36,376 nucleotides of DNA from an uncultured Bacteroidales bacterium (GTDB lineage: Bacteria > Bacteroidota > Bacteroidia > Bacteroidales > Paludibacteraceae): contig CAIYOZ010000110.1 of the NCBI GenBank assembly GCA_903927945.1, positions 1 to 36,376 on the forward strand. The letters run 5' to 3'. The notes beneath the pieces were generated by a model. That model was not told where the DNA came from. It was given only the letters and a program-made list of their open reading frames with translations, and searched no databases. The translations under genes and the position numbers were made by a program. Below, piece by piece: positions 24,412 through 33,354 of the stretch (within the stretch, counting starts at the first letter, position 1; each line of letters begins with the position of its first letter).

Positions 24412-25644
24412 TTAATGGGCAACATTCTTAATCTGAACAGGATCATGTTTATAGTTGAATACCAACGCAAAAGTAATTGCAACAACCAACGAGTATGCAG
24501 CAAAAATAAACCATGAATTTGGCCATCCTGCTTTATCTACAATCCAACCGGCAATGTATGATCCAAAAAATGCTCCAAAACCATTTGTCATAATCATGAA
24601 TACTCCTTGAGCACTTGAACGGATTGAAGAATCGGTTTCATTTTCAACGAATAGCGAACCGGATATATTAAAGAAATCAAATGCCACACCATATACAATC
24701 ATCGAAAGAACCAACATCCATACTCCGGAGCCCGGGTTACCGGTACCAAGTAATGCAAAGCGTAAAACCCAGGCAATCATACTAATTAACATTACTTTTT
24801 TAATTCCAAATTTTCTCAGGAAAAAAGGAATCAGAAGAATACATAGCGTTTCGGAGGCTTGCGAAAGCGATATCAGAGTAGTGGCATGCTCTACTCCAAA
24901 GGTTCCTTTATAGAGTGGATTCTTTCCGAAAAAGTTTGTCAGGTAATCAGTTCCAAAAGCATTGGTTATCTGAAGCGACATCCCGAGCATCATTGAAAAA
25001 ATAAAGAAAATCGCCATTCTCTTCTGTTTAAACAGTGCAAAAGCTCTTAATCCCATATAATCCACCCACGATTTTTTCTCAACATCTTTAATTATATCAC
25101 AGTCTGGCAATGTAAATGAATAAATGCTCAATACAAAACCCAATCCGGCTGACATATATAATTGATAGGATGTATGTGCATAACCCAAAAAATCAACTAA
25201 TATCATGGAGACAATAAATCCTCCTGTTCCAAAAACCCTTATCGGAGGAAAGGTTTTCACAATATCAAACCCACCTTTAGTTAAAACGCTATATGCTACT
25301 GAGTTTGACAAGGCAATAGTCGGCATGTAAAACATGACACTACATAATATCAGTGTGTAAAGCGTTTTATAATCAGTTTGTGGAGCTGCAAAAACCAGAA
25401 ATGCCGCAGCCAGGAAATGACAAATACCCAATAACTTTTGGGCCGGTATCCAACGGTCTGCTATAATCCCCATAATACCGGGCATAAATAACGAGGCAAT
25501 ACCCATTGTAGCAAAAAAACTACCTATTTGAAAACCTTCAAATTTTAAACTTCCACCCAAGTAAGCACCAAGTGATATCAGCCAAGCACCCCAAATAGCA
25601 TATTGAAGAAAATTCATTATCGTTAGCCGATATTTTAAACCCAT
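24412..25644 (-). CDS. nucleoside:H+ symporter family transporter (NupG-like)
   Basis: This is a 410-residue MFS protein with 12 predicted helices. The start, MGLKYRLTIMNFLQYAIWGAWLISLGAYL, is diagnostic of the NupG/XapB nucleoside permease family, which imports nucleosides with protons across the inner membrane. Other family-like segments are ASLFMPGIMGIIADRWIPAQK in the loop after helix 2 and a charged central loop (CDIIKDVEKKSWVDYMGLRAFALFKQKRM) between the two six-helix halves. It lies 44 bp downstream of the BFN nuclease gene on the same strand and is probably co-transcribed with it. Substrate range cannot be read from sequence. Confidence 0.88.
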   Translation of the reverse strand: MGLKYRLTIMNFLQYAIWGAWLISLGAYLGGSLKFEGFQIGSFFATMGIASLFMPGIMGIIADRWIPAQKLLGICHFLAAAFLVFAAPQTDYKTLYTLILCSVMFYMPTIALSNSVAYSVLTKGGFDIVKTFPPIRVFGTGGFIVSMILVDFLGYAHTSYQLYMSAGLGFVLSIYSFTLPDCDIIKDVEKKSWVDYMGLRAFALFKQKRMAIFFIFSMMLGMSLQITNAFGTDYLTNFFGKNPLYKGTFGVEHATTLISLSQASETLCILLIPFFLRKFGIKKVMLISMIAWVLRFALLGTGNPGSGVWMLVLSMIVYGVAFDFFNISGSLFVENETDSSIRSSAQGVFMIMTNGFGAFFGSYIAGWIVDKAGWPNSWFIFAAYSLVVAITFALVFNYKHDPVQIKNVAH

Positions 25645-25688
25645 GGTAAGTTGATTAATGATGAAGTAAGTGTTTTAAAATTAATTAT

Positions 25689-26291
25689 TTATTTAATCTT
25701 TTTTTTTCGTTTGATAGCATCACGAATCGTCACAGCCAATTCGTATTTTTCATTGTTGATCGCTAATTCAAGCATCTCATCCAATGTCTCTGGAGAAAGC
25801 AAATCCAAATCATCCTCCGATAATTCTTCTACATTTTCCGGTGCAACTACCTTGGGTTCTTCTACTTCAATTGGTTCTATTTCTGTTCCTACAATTTCGA
25901 GAATTTCCGACTTAATGTATATCGGGCAATCTGAACGTACAGCTAATGCCACAGCATCCGACGTTCGGGCATCAATCACCAAAGGGTTACCTTCTTTTAC
26001 AATATATAATTCCGAAAAAAACACGTCATTCACCATATCGTATATTACTACCTTTTGTAATACCGCTTCGAACGAATTTAAAATGCTATGGATTAAATCG
26101 TGAGTTAATGGCCTCGGAGATTTCTTATTGTTCATTTTCAAAGCGATCGATTGTGCCTCGGGCTCTCCAATCATCACTGAGAAACGACGATTCCCATTTT
26201 CCTCACTTAATACAAGTCCATAAGTTCCTACAACCGTTTGGTTATAAACCAACCCAGTGATCGTTAATTTTATTTCTGAATCCATTTTCAT
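25689..26291 (-). CDS. bifunctional nuclease (BFN, DUF151) domain protein with UVR motif
   Basis: The protein has 200 residues. Residues about 10-135 are a BFN/DUF151 domain, with VMIGEPEAQSIALKM, MVNDVFFSELYI and the conserved IDARTSDAVALAVRSDCPIY. A Glu/Val/Pro-rich linker (137-165) follows, then a UVR-type motif (168-197: ETLDEMLELAINNEKYELAVTIRDAIKRK) like the one UvrB and UvrC use for contacts. DUF151 proteins from plants were reported to have DNase and RNase activity; the bacterial role is not established. A second ATG at 26285 is a possible start. A TATATTTG box (26379-26372, minus strand) lies 80 bp upstream. The nucleoside transporter follows after 44 bp. Confidence 0.88.
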   Translation of the reverse strand: MKMDSEIKLTITGLVYNQTVVGTYGLVLSEENGNRRFSVMIGEPEAQSIALKMNNKKSPRPLTHDLIHSILNSFEAVLQKVVIYDMVNDVFFSELYIVKEGNPLVIDARTSDAVALAVRSDCPIYIKSEILEIVGTEIEPIEVEEPKVVAPENVEELSEDDLDLLSPETLDEMLELAINNEKYELAVTIRDAIKRKKKIK

Positions 26292-26371
26292 ATTTGTATC
26301 AAACAGGTTCTTTAAATGTGAATTATTTCCATAAAATCACTTTGATGAATCCTATATTTTTAAAAGGACAG

Positions 26372-26379
26372 CAAATATA
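26372..26379 (-). promoter_or_regulatory. -7 box for the BFN gene
   Basis: On the minus strand this reads TATATTTG, an exact TAnnTTTG match, about 80 bp before the BFN start codon. The -33 element is only T-rich. Confidence 0.4.
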
Positions 26380-26706
26380 CTTATATTTTTAAAAGTAAAA
26401 ATCATATTTAATAAAAACTTAGAAAAATGTGCAGAATTATTACTTATTATGGCAAAAATTCCAATTAAAGGGTCATACAATGTATTAGACTTATATAATG
26501 CATGATTTCATTTTTTGTTTAATTATTTTGAATTGTAATCAATGTTTAATCTTTAATTGCCCTCAAATTTTCTTGATTAACTTCAAATGATAATTTCTCG
26601 TTTCCACTTTTCATTGAAATATATAGTTTACTGCAAAAAAACAAGTAAGTTTTCTTCTTTTCCATCAAATACTCATTATATCCTTATAAAGAAACCATCA
26701 GGTGAG

Positions 26707-26750
26707 ATGTCACAGTGATGTCACAGTAGTATCACAGTAATGTCACAGTA
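26707..26750. repeat. four tandem 11-bp repeats, TGTCACAGTA type
   Basis: Units 26707-26717, 26718-26728, 26729-26739 and 26740-26750 all have the form (A/G)T(G/A)TCACAGT(A/G). An inverted copy, GACTGTGATAC, lies at 26759-26769, so part of the array can also fold into a hairpin. The 11-bp period is close to one turn of B-DNA. Confidence 0.88.
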
Positions 26751-27054
26751 TTATATATGACTGTGATACCTTTGTGAAATCTTTATCATATTACTTCAAA
26801 ACTTCATTCAATATTAAGTTTATGAATAGTTCATGTGGATAGGATACCTATAAAATGATTTTAGGGAATCTATAAAAAAGGAGGTAGGTTTACAAGAGAC
26901 CCATTTATGTTTAGTGCAAGCGGGACGTTTAAGAATATCATAAAGAGGAATTCATTATGAGTTGAAATGATCGATGAATTTGATTACTGAAATTTTTATT
27001 GTGGTATAAATTATCCAATGTCTCAAAAATATAGTCAGAAACGAAAAATATACT

Positions 27055-27062
27055 TACTTTTG
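27055..27062 (+). promoter_or_regulatory. -7 box for smpB
   Basis: TACTTTTG is an exact TAnnTTTG match 21 bp before the smpB ATG, which leaves a very short leader. No TTTG -33 box is seen. Confidence 0.5.
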
Positions 27063-27083
27063 CGGAAGAATAAATAAAACTAC

Positions 27084-27539
27084 ATGTTTAAAAAATCAAA
27101 CATACTGATCAGAAACAAAAAAGCGACTTTCGACTACGAAATACTCGATCGATATGTGGCAGGGATACAACTTTACGGAACTGAAATAAAGTCGATTAGA
27201 GATGGAAAGGCTGGACTTTCCGATACATATTGTGCCTTTATTAATGAGGAGTTATGGGTGAAAAACATGCATATCGCCACTTATTTTTTTGGTACTTACA
27301 ACAACCATGATATCCGACGAGATAGAAAATTATTGCTAACAAAACGTGAATTGAGCAAATTGATTCGCGGGACAAAAGAAACGGGAAATACCATAGTACC
27401 CACAAAACTTTTTATCAATGATAAAGGGTTAGCCAAGCTTGAAATAGGGTTGGCTAAAGGGAAGAAAACTTATGATAAACGTCAGACATTGAAAGAGAAA
27501 GAAGATAAAAGAAGCATTGACAGAGCAATGAAACAATAA
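27084..27539 (+). CDS. smpB: SsrA-binding protein SmpB
   Basis: SmpB binds tmRNA and delivers it to stalled ribosomes for trans-translation. The protein has 151 residues, the normal length. Family segments are [40 protein letters not shown] near the N-terminus, VKNMHIATY, the KRELSKL helix and [29 protein letters not shown]. The basic C-terminal tail ([15 protein letters not shown]) mimics the missing codon-anticodon stem. The tmRNA gene itself is not in the window. Convergent with the acyl-CoA synthetase gene, with 40 bp between stops. Confidence 0.96.
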   Translation: MFKKSNILIRNKKATFDYEILDRYVAGIQLYGTEIKSIRDGKAGLSDTYCAFINEELWVKNMHIATYFFGTYNNHDIRRDRKLLLTKRELSKLIRGTKETGNTIVPTKLFINDKGLAKLEIGLAKGKKTYDKRQTLKEKEDKRSIDRAMKQ

Positions 27540-27579
27540 TCATATTTGTGATTGATAAATAGCCAGTTCCAATTTAATA

Positions 27580-29283
27580 TTAATCGACTTTACTATCTTT
27601 TATTTTCTTGTGTTTCTGTTTTTTCTCATAAAGGTACCTTTTAATTTTCTGTGAAGCTGTCTTTTCAAAAGGTTTGTCCATTATATCGACCCGTTTTATT
27701 TGAGAAACACGGTTCAATTTTCCATTCAGTTCTTTGACGAAATTTTGGCTCCAAATATGGCATTTCTCATCGAGCTCCTGAATAACTTGCCTTCCTTTCG
27801 TTTTTTTAATTTCAATAATGGATTTTAAATGTTCAAAATTCTTTTCGAGTTCGTCTAAATCAACAAGTACTTTCGCTACTAAAAAACCATCTTCCTCAAT
27901 CACCAACGATTCAACCACATATTGTGAGTTGTTGATAATTGTTTCAATATCTTCCGGATAGATATTTTCGCCGCTGGCACCAATGATGGTACTTTTCAAT
28001 CTCCCTTTAATATACAATCTCTTATGGGAATCTAATTTCCCAAAATCGCCTGTTTTAAACCAACCATCCTCAGTCAGCACCTCATTGGTAGCTTCCGGAT
28101 TTTTGTAATAACCCTTCATGACATTCGGTCCTTTTGCCCAAATCTCCCCTACTCCTTTTTTATCAGGATTATTTATTTTCAACTCAACACCACGAACGGC
28201 AAATCCGGTGGATTGTAATTTAGTTTGATGCACCCCGGCTCCTGCCAATAATGGAGCAGTCTCAGTGAGTCCATAACCTATTGCATAAGGGAAACGGGCT
28301 TCCTTCATGAATCGCTCTACCCGTGAATCAAGCTTGGCACCGCCAATGCCAAAGAAAGCCAACCGACCCCCGAAAGTTTGAATAAGTCTTTTACCCGCTA
28401 TTCGGTGAATTATATTTCTAAAGAAAGGATTCTTATAAATCATCCGTTTAAACCTGTTTTCTGAAAATTTACTCTGAATTTGGGATTTATACAACTTTTC
28501 CATAATGAGGGGTACCGAAAGCATCATGGTTGGCTTTATTTTAGCCAGGGCGGGTAATAAGGCGGCTGCAGTTGGGGGTTTTTCCAGATAATAGATCGAA
28601 GCACCATACATGATCGGATAAAGCATTCCGATTGTATTTTCATACGTATGGGACAGGGGAAGCAATGATAAAAAGATATCTGAACTTGAGATCGGATGAA
28701 ATGTAAACGATTGCATGGCAGTAAAAGTCAAATTCTTGTGCGACAACACTACCCCTTTTGACCTGCCGGTAGTACCGGAGGTGTAAATGATAGCTGCAGT
28801 ATCATCTTCTTTGACAATTGCTTTTTTAATTGGTAAATTGGGTCGTCGATGCCCTACGAGTAAGGTAAAATTATCGAGTACTATTTTTGATTCAAGAAAA
28901 GGCAAATCAACTCCTTCAATTCTGGAAGATAACCGTTCACTGATAAAAATGCATTTAGATTCAGAATGAATCAACACATTTTCAATTTCTTCTTTGGTAA
29001 AATCGGGTAATATGGGAACTACTATCATCCCATTGGAAACAACAGAAAAATAAGCTACAACCCAATTAGGCATATTATGACTTAGCAGAGCGATCTTATC
29101 CCCTTTTTTAAAACCAAGCGAAAAAAGCAATTCCGATATTTGTATTATTTGATTTCCAAGTTCGGAATAGGTAATAGGCAGGCCATCCACAAAAGAAACA
29201 GATGGTTGTGTTGCAAAATTCAGTGTTGAATAATTTATTAACGACTGTAGAGTGAGTGGATGTGGAACAATTTTCTTAACCAT
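27580..29283 (-). CDS. AMP-forming acyl-CoA synthetase (long-chain type)
   Basis: The enzyme activates a carboxylic acid, probably a fatty acid, with ATP and CoA through an acyl-adenylate. The protein has 567 residues. The P-loop-like A3 motif is TSGTTGRSKG (168-177), A5 is GYGLTETAPL, A7 is GWFKTGDFG, A8 is LYIKGRLKSTIIGASGENIYPEDIE, and the catalytic A10 lysine is in KTASQKIKRYLY near the C-terminus. This puts it in the ANL superfamily, closest by eye to the Bacteroidota FadD15-like group. It has no signal peptide. It may salvage exogenous fatty acids for lipid synthesis; the exact chain length cannot be told. TATCTTTA at 29336-29329 (minus strand) is a near-consensus -7 box 46 bp upstream. 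Confidence 0.9.
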   Translation of the reverse strand: MVKKIVPHPLTLQSLINYSTLNFATQPSVSFVDGLPITYSELGNQIIQISELLFSLGFKKGDKIALLSHNMPNWVVAYFSVVSNGMIVVPILPDFTKEEIENVLIHSESKCIFISERLSSRIEGVDLPFLESKIVLDNFTLLVGHRRPNLPIKKAIVKEDDTAAIIYTSGTTGRSKGVVLSHKNLTFTAMQSFTFHPISSSDIFLSLLPLSHTYENTIGMLYPIMYGASIYYLEKPPTAAALLPALAKIKPTMMLSVPLIMEKLYKSQIQSKFSENRFKRMIYKNPFFRNIIHRIAGKRLIQTFGGRLAFFGIGGAKLDSRVERFMKEARFPYAIGYGLTETAPLLAGAGVHQTKLQSTGFAVRGVELKINNPDKKGVGEIWAKGPNVMKGYYKNPEATNEVLTEDGWFKTGDFGKLDSHKRLYIKGRLKSTIIGASGENIYPEDIETIINNSQYVVESLVIEEDGFLVAKVLVDLDELEKNFEHLKSIIEIKKTKGRQVIQELDEKCHIWSQNFVKELNGKLNRVSQIKRVDIMDKPFEKTASQKIKRYLYEKKQKHKKIKDSKVD

Positions 29284-29455
29284 GAATATTCTTTTACCAA
29301 GAAGATCAGTCTAAAATAGAAATTGATGTAAAGATAGGAAATGATAAATCAATAAAGGAATAAGCAATAATTAACTAACCATAATGGAAAAGTAAGATCT
29401 CGGAAATCTTTCATCATTATTAGTAAGATTATATCCTTTGAATTTGCGATATTTA

Positions 29456-30163
29456 TTATAATGATTTATATATCAAAAAAATGCAAGGTCTTTTATTTAA
29501 ATCAGGCAATTGGGTTTTCCATTCTTTTATAGTCTTTGTTTTGATAAATTCAGTCTCCAGGGTAATGTCAGCTGCAATACATAAACGAGTATTTAATTGA
29601 CAGGACATTAATATTTCTTCCAACATTTTCATATTACGATAAGGAGTTTCAATGAAAATTTGAGATTGATCTTCAGCATAAGCCCTGGACTCCAGTTTTT
29701 TGAGAGCTTTTGACCTATCAGTTGGTTGAATAGGCAAATAACCTACAAATGCAAAACTTTGGCCATTAAAACCGGAACCCATCAATGAAAGCAAAATGGA
29801 GGAAGGCCCCACAAGAGGTACCACCTTAAAGTTGTTCTTCTGAGCCATTGCAACGATATCAGCACCAGGATCGGCAATAGCAGGACAACCGGCTTCTGAA
29901 AGTACTCCCATATCATTCCCGTCAAACAAAGGAAGCAAAAAACTGCTTAATTCTTCAAGACTTGTATGCTGATTTAAGATGAAAAAAGTCAGTGAATCAA
30001 TATCTATGGATGGATTCGTTTTTTTAAGGAAACGCCTTGCTGTCCTTAGATCTTCCACGATGAAATAACGTAAAGCCGTGACGATTTCTGTATTATAGGA
30101 AGGCAGAATCCGATTGAAACTTGTGTCTCCAAGTGAAGTTGGAATTAAATAGAGAGTGGCCAT
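29456..30163 (-). CDS. RsmI-like SAM-dependent methyltransferase (tetrapyrrole methylase fold)
   Basis: The protein has 235 residues. MATLYLIPTSLGD at the N-terminus and GVLSEAGCPAIADPGADIV (about 87-105) match the RsmI family, which 2'-O-methylates C1402 of 16S rRNA. VVPLVGPSSILLSLMGSGF and FVGYLPI are further family segments. It lacks the C-terminal extension of E. coli RsmI and is divergent, so it is better called RsmI-like than RsmI; Bacteroidota often carry such a paralogue. ATG 30163 was chosen: the frame can be extended five codons to a TTG at 30178, but the family begins at this Met. It lies 81 bp downstream of the ABC-F gene and is probably co-transcribed. Confidence 0.85.
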   Translation of the reverse strand: MATLYLIPTSLGDTSFNRILPSYNTEIVTALRYFIVEDLRTARRFLKKTNPSIDIDSLTFFILNQHTSLEELSSFLLPLFDGNDMGVLSEAGCPAIADPGADIVAMAQKNNFKVVPLVGPSSILLSLMGSGFNGQSFAFVGYLPIQPTDRSKALKKLESRAYAEDQSQIFIETPYRNMKMLEEILMSCQLNTRLCIAADITLETEFIKTKTIKEWKTQLPDLNKRPCIFLIYKSL

Positions 30164-30244
30164 ATTGTTAATTGTCAATAAATAGTGAACGATTATAAAA
30201 GGAATTAATCATTATGTAGATTGATTATACTAAAAATCGCGAGA

Positions 30245-32191
30245 TTAATCTCCATTTTCCTCATTTAAGGTTTCCAGTTCTTCGCTTAGTAGTTCCCATT
30301 CATATACTTTTTGTTCGAGTTCACGCTGTTTCTTTTGATAGGACAATATGAAATTACTGTCGGATGCATTTTTTGGCAATTCAAGCAGTTTCTCGATTTC
30401 AACAATTTCTGCTTCCAAAGAAGATATATTTTTTTCAATTTCTTCTACTGCTTTTTGGGCCTTACGCACTTTACGATTATGCTCTTTACGAGCTTCATAG
30501 CTCATTTTATTTTCAGAAACGGCTTTATCGGTTGTTTCATTGACTGCTTTTAATGAGGTTGAAACTTCCAGTTCACGTAAAGAATCCATTTTCTTATATT
30601 GGAGAAATTCATAAATCCCTCCCAAATGTTCGCGTACCTTTTTATTGCCGAATTCATAAACCTTCGTGACCAGCCCATTCAAAAATTCACGGTCATGTGA
30701 TACCAGGATGACGGTACCATCAAATGCTTTAATAGCTTCTTTAAGGACATCCTTCGATTGCATATCGAGGTGATTGGTAGGCTCATCGAGAATCAACAAA
30801 TTGACAGGTTCTAAAAGTAACCGAATCATGGCGAGGCGACTACGTTCACCACCTGACAGAACCTTTACCTTTTTATCAGATGCTTCACCTCCAAACATAA
30901 ATGCACCGAGTATATCCCTGATTCTGGTTCGAATATCACCTACTGCTACATAATCGATTGTTTCAAAAACAGATTTATTTTCGTCCAATAAGGAAGCCTG
31001 GTTTTGTGCGAAATATCCTATTTTTACATTATGTCCCAATTTAAGCAAACCAGAATACTCAATCTGATCCATAATACACTTGACAAGTGTACTCTTACCT
31101 TCACCATTTTTACCGACAAAGGCTACTTTTTCACCCCGGTTAATTATCATCCCAATGTTATCAAGAATCAAATGATCCCCGTATGCCTTGGATAAATGTT
31201 CTAATTCAACAGGGATACTTCCCGATCGGGGTGCAGGTGGAAATTTAAGGCTTAGACGGGAATTATCTTCCATATCGACTTCTAACCTTTCAATTTTATC
31301 CAGATGCTTGATACGAGACTGTACTTGAATTGCTTTTGTTGCTTTTGAACGAAACCTGTCAATGAAATCTTCAGTTTCCTGAATGAGTTTTTGCTGATTT
31401 TCATAGGCTCTGACTTGTTGTTCATGGCGTTCCTTACGGAGCTCGACATATTTTGAGTAATTTACATTATAATCGTAAATTTTACCTAATGATATTTCTA
31501 TAGTTCTGGTAGTGACTGCATCGATAAAGGCCCTATCGTGTGAAACAAGGAGGATGGCACTCCCTGTGGAAGAAAGAAAGTTTTCAAGCCACTGAATGGA
31601 TTCTATATCGAGATGATTGGTTGGTTCATCCAACAACAATACATCCGGAATTTGCAAGAGAATCTTGGCTAATTCGATTCTCATTCGCCAACCACCACTA
31701 AACTCGGAGCATTGTCGATCGAAATCGGTACGTAAGAAGCCTAGTCCTAATAACGTTTTCTCTATCTGACCATAAAAATTACCATTGCCTATAATTTGCA
31801 AGTGCTCATTGGAATGAGTTAACCTGTCAAGCAACTGATGATACTCTTCACTTTCATAATCGGTACTTTCGGCTAAATCGATATTGAGTTGCTCTATTTC
31901 AGCCTGCAAACCTATGATATGCTCAAAAGCTTTTTCAGCTTCCTGCATAACCGTAGTACCTTCATTGTGAATCATGTGTTGGGGCAGATACCCAATTGTC
32001 AGATCTTTAGGTATGTTAACTTTCCCCTTGGTAGGGGCTTGTTTTCCGGAGAATATACGTAATAGAGTAGTTTTACCTGCCCCGTTTTTACCAACAAGGG
32101 CTATCTTATCTTTGGGATTGACCAAAAAACTAATTTCATCAAATAGAGGCGATCCACCAAATTCAACAGTAAGCTGTTCAACAGAAATCAT
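30245..32191 (-). CDS. ABC-F family ATPase (translation factor-like)
   Basis: The protein has 648 residues and two ATPase domains with no membrane segments. Domain 1 has Walker A GKNGAGKTT (34-42), signature FSGGWRMRIELAK and LLLDEPTNHLDIESI. Domain 2 has GKNGEGKST, LSGGERSRLAM and LILDEPTNHLDMQS. The linker between them (about 235-310) is charged and helical, the P-site tRNA interaction motif region of ABC-F proteins. A C-terminal coiled coil (about 565-645) is present, as in Uup. ABC-F proteins act on the ribosome in translation or antibiotic protection; no specific resistance type can be assigned from this sequence. It precedes the RsmI-like gene and follows wecA by 51 bp on the same strand. 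Confidence 0.93.
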   Translation of the reverse strand: MISVEQLTVEFGGSPLFDEISFLVNPKDKIALVGKNGAGKTTLLRIFSGKQAPTKGKVNIPKDLTIGYLPQHMIHNEGTTVMQEAEKAFEHIIGLQAEIEQLNIDLAESTDYESEEYHQLLDRLTHSNEHLQIIGNGNFYGQIEKTLLGLGFLRTDFDRQCSEFSGGWRMRIELAKILLQIPDVLLLDEPTNHLDIESIQWLENFLSSTGSAILLVSHDRAFIDAVTTRTIEISLGKIYDYNVNYSKYVELRKERHEQQVRAYENQQKLIQETEDFIDRFRSKATKAIQVQSRIKHLDKIERLEVDMEDNSRLSLKFPPAPRSGSIPVELEHLSKAYGDHLILDNIGMIINRGEKVAFVGKNGEGKSTLVKCIMDQIEYSGLLKLGHNVKIGYFAQNQASLLDENKSVFETIDYVAVGDIRTRIRDILGAFMFGGEASDKKVKVLSGGERSRLAMIRLLLEPVNLLILDEPTNHLDMQSKDVLKEAIKAFDGTVILVSHDREFLNGLVTKVYEFGNKKVREHLGGIYEFLQYKKMDSLRELEVSTSLKAVNETTDKAVSENKMSYEARKEHNRKVRKAQKAVEEIEKNISSLEAEIVEIEKLLELPKNASDSNFILSYQKKQRELEQKVYEWELLSEELETLNEENGD

Positions 32192-32242
32192 ATTTTTACC
32201 TTACGAATAACTTCAAATAAATTAAAACAAATAATGAAAGAT

Positions 32243-33337
32243 TTAGAGTTTTGCTTTGATATTGGAATACAGTTTTTTATCCACCTTTCTCCACAAAAAA
32301 TAAGTCAGCACAGAGGCAACCGAAAATGCAACCAAAATTAAGATTCCAATATTCCATTGACGACCAATAATTCCCAAAGCAATAAAACAAATGGATACAC
32401 CCAATAAAACAAAAGTTACCTGTCGGTGTTTTAATCCTGTTTTCAAAAGCAGGTGATGAATATGATTTTTGTCAGGATGGAATGGTGAAACACCTTTCTT
32501 AATTCGTGTAAGCATTACCCGCATAGTGTCAAACAGAGGGACTGAAAGCACACAGATGGTTACTGCCGGAGCAGCAGACATCTGAAATATGCCCGGTATA
32601 CATTTATATGCATTCAGTTCACAGAAATCAAAAACATACAAGGTAATCATATAACCCAGGAGTAAAGAACCTGAATCACCCATAAATATTTTACGTCTGC
32701 CTCCAAAAACATTATATAAGAAGAATACAAATAATGATCCAGACATTGCATAAGCTGAAATTGCCATGTTGATATTAGCCGTTAAACTAAAATAAACAGC
32801 AAAAAACAAACAATATAGTATTCCTAAACCAGAAGCTAATCCATCTACTCCATCAATTAAATTTAATGCATTGATAATCACTACGAATACAAAGAATGAA
32901 AGCAAATAACTCCAACCTATTGATAATTCGTTGATCCCTAAAAAGCCATGCAAATGTGATAACCGTACATCGGATACTACAATCAAGAAAAATGCAGATG
33001 CAAGTTCTCCTAATAATTTCCAGGTAGGTTTGATTGCAATCAAGTCGTCTACAAAACCAATAATCAGAATAATAAAGAGACCTACAATCGTAAATTGCAG
33101 TTCGCTAATGATTCCGTAGGTAAATAAAAATACGGTTGACAAAAACGAAATAAAGATATTAATACCCCCAATATTGGGAATGACCCCTTCGTGAGAAGTT
33201 CTCTTATTTGGTTTAACTACAAAATTTCTTTTTTTTGCAATATCTATAACTAAAGGCATAAAACAGAGACCTATAATAAAAGATACTAATGTAGTAAATG
33301 CTGGGAATTCGTGTATGAAGTTGTTTAAATAAAGCAT
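32243..33337 (-). CDS. WecA/TagO-like polyprenyl-phosphate HexNAc-1-phosphate transferase
   Basis: The enzyme moves a sugar-1-phosphate, usually GlcNAc-1-P, from the UDP-sugar to undecaprenyl phosphate, the first step of surface glycan assembly. The 364-residue protein has about 11 helices. Family motifs are GFVDDLIAIKPTWKLLGE (Mg-binding Asp-Asp, near residue 95), NALNLIDGVDGLASGLG (about 155), FMGDSGSLLLGY (about 217) and the HPDKNHIHHLLLKTGLKHRQ loop (about 282) that recognises the sugar nucleotide. The gene starts 17 bp after the dehydratase gene on the same strand, so the two form a tight operon. The exact sugar is unknown. Confidence 0.92.
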   Translation of the reverse strand: MLYLNNFIHEFPAFTTLVSFIIGLCFMPLVIDIAKKRNFVVKPNKRTSHEGVIPNIGGINIFISFLSTVFLFTYGIISELQFTIVGLFIILIIGFVDDLIAIKPTWKLLGELASAFFLIVVSDVRLSHLHGFLGINELSIGWSYLLSFFVFVVIINALNLIDGVDGLASGLGILYCLFFAVYFSLTANINMAISAYAMSGSLFVFFLYNVFGGRRKIFMGDSGSLLLGYMITLYVFDFCELNAYKCIPGIFQMSAAPAVTICVLSVPLFDTMRVMLTRIKKGVSPFHPDKNHIHHLLLKTGLKHRQVTFVLLGVSICFIALGIIGRQWNIGILILVAFSVASVLTYFLWRKVDKKLYSNIKAKL

Positions 33338-33354
33338 TATTAAAAAATTATTGA

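Larger units (their letters stand above)
26292..27083. other. 790-bp gene-free region before smpB
   Basis: No supported gene or tRNA is seen. The stretch is AT-rich. It contains the BFN promoter at its left end, four 11-bp tandem repeats with an inverted fifth copy (26707-26769), and the smpB promoter at its right end. An unannotated small RNA is possible, but nothing in the sequence demands it. Confidence 0.6.

Noticed and set aside
26292-27083. A tmRNA or other RNA gene upstream of smpB
   Set aside because: No tRNA-like ends, TPsiC-like GGTTCGAATCC or tag-like frame were seen in the gap.
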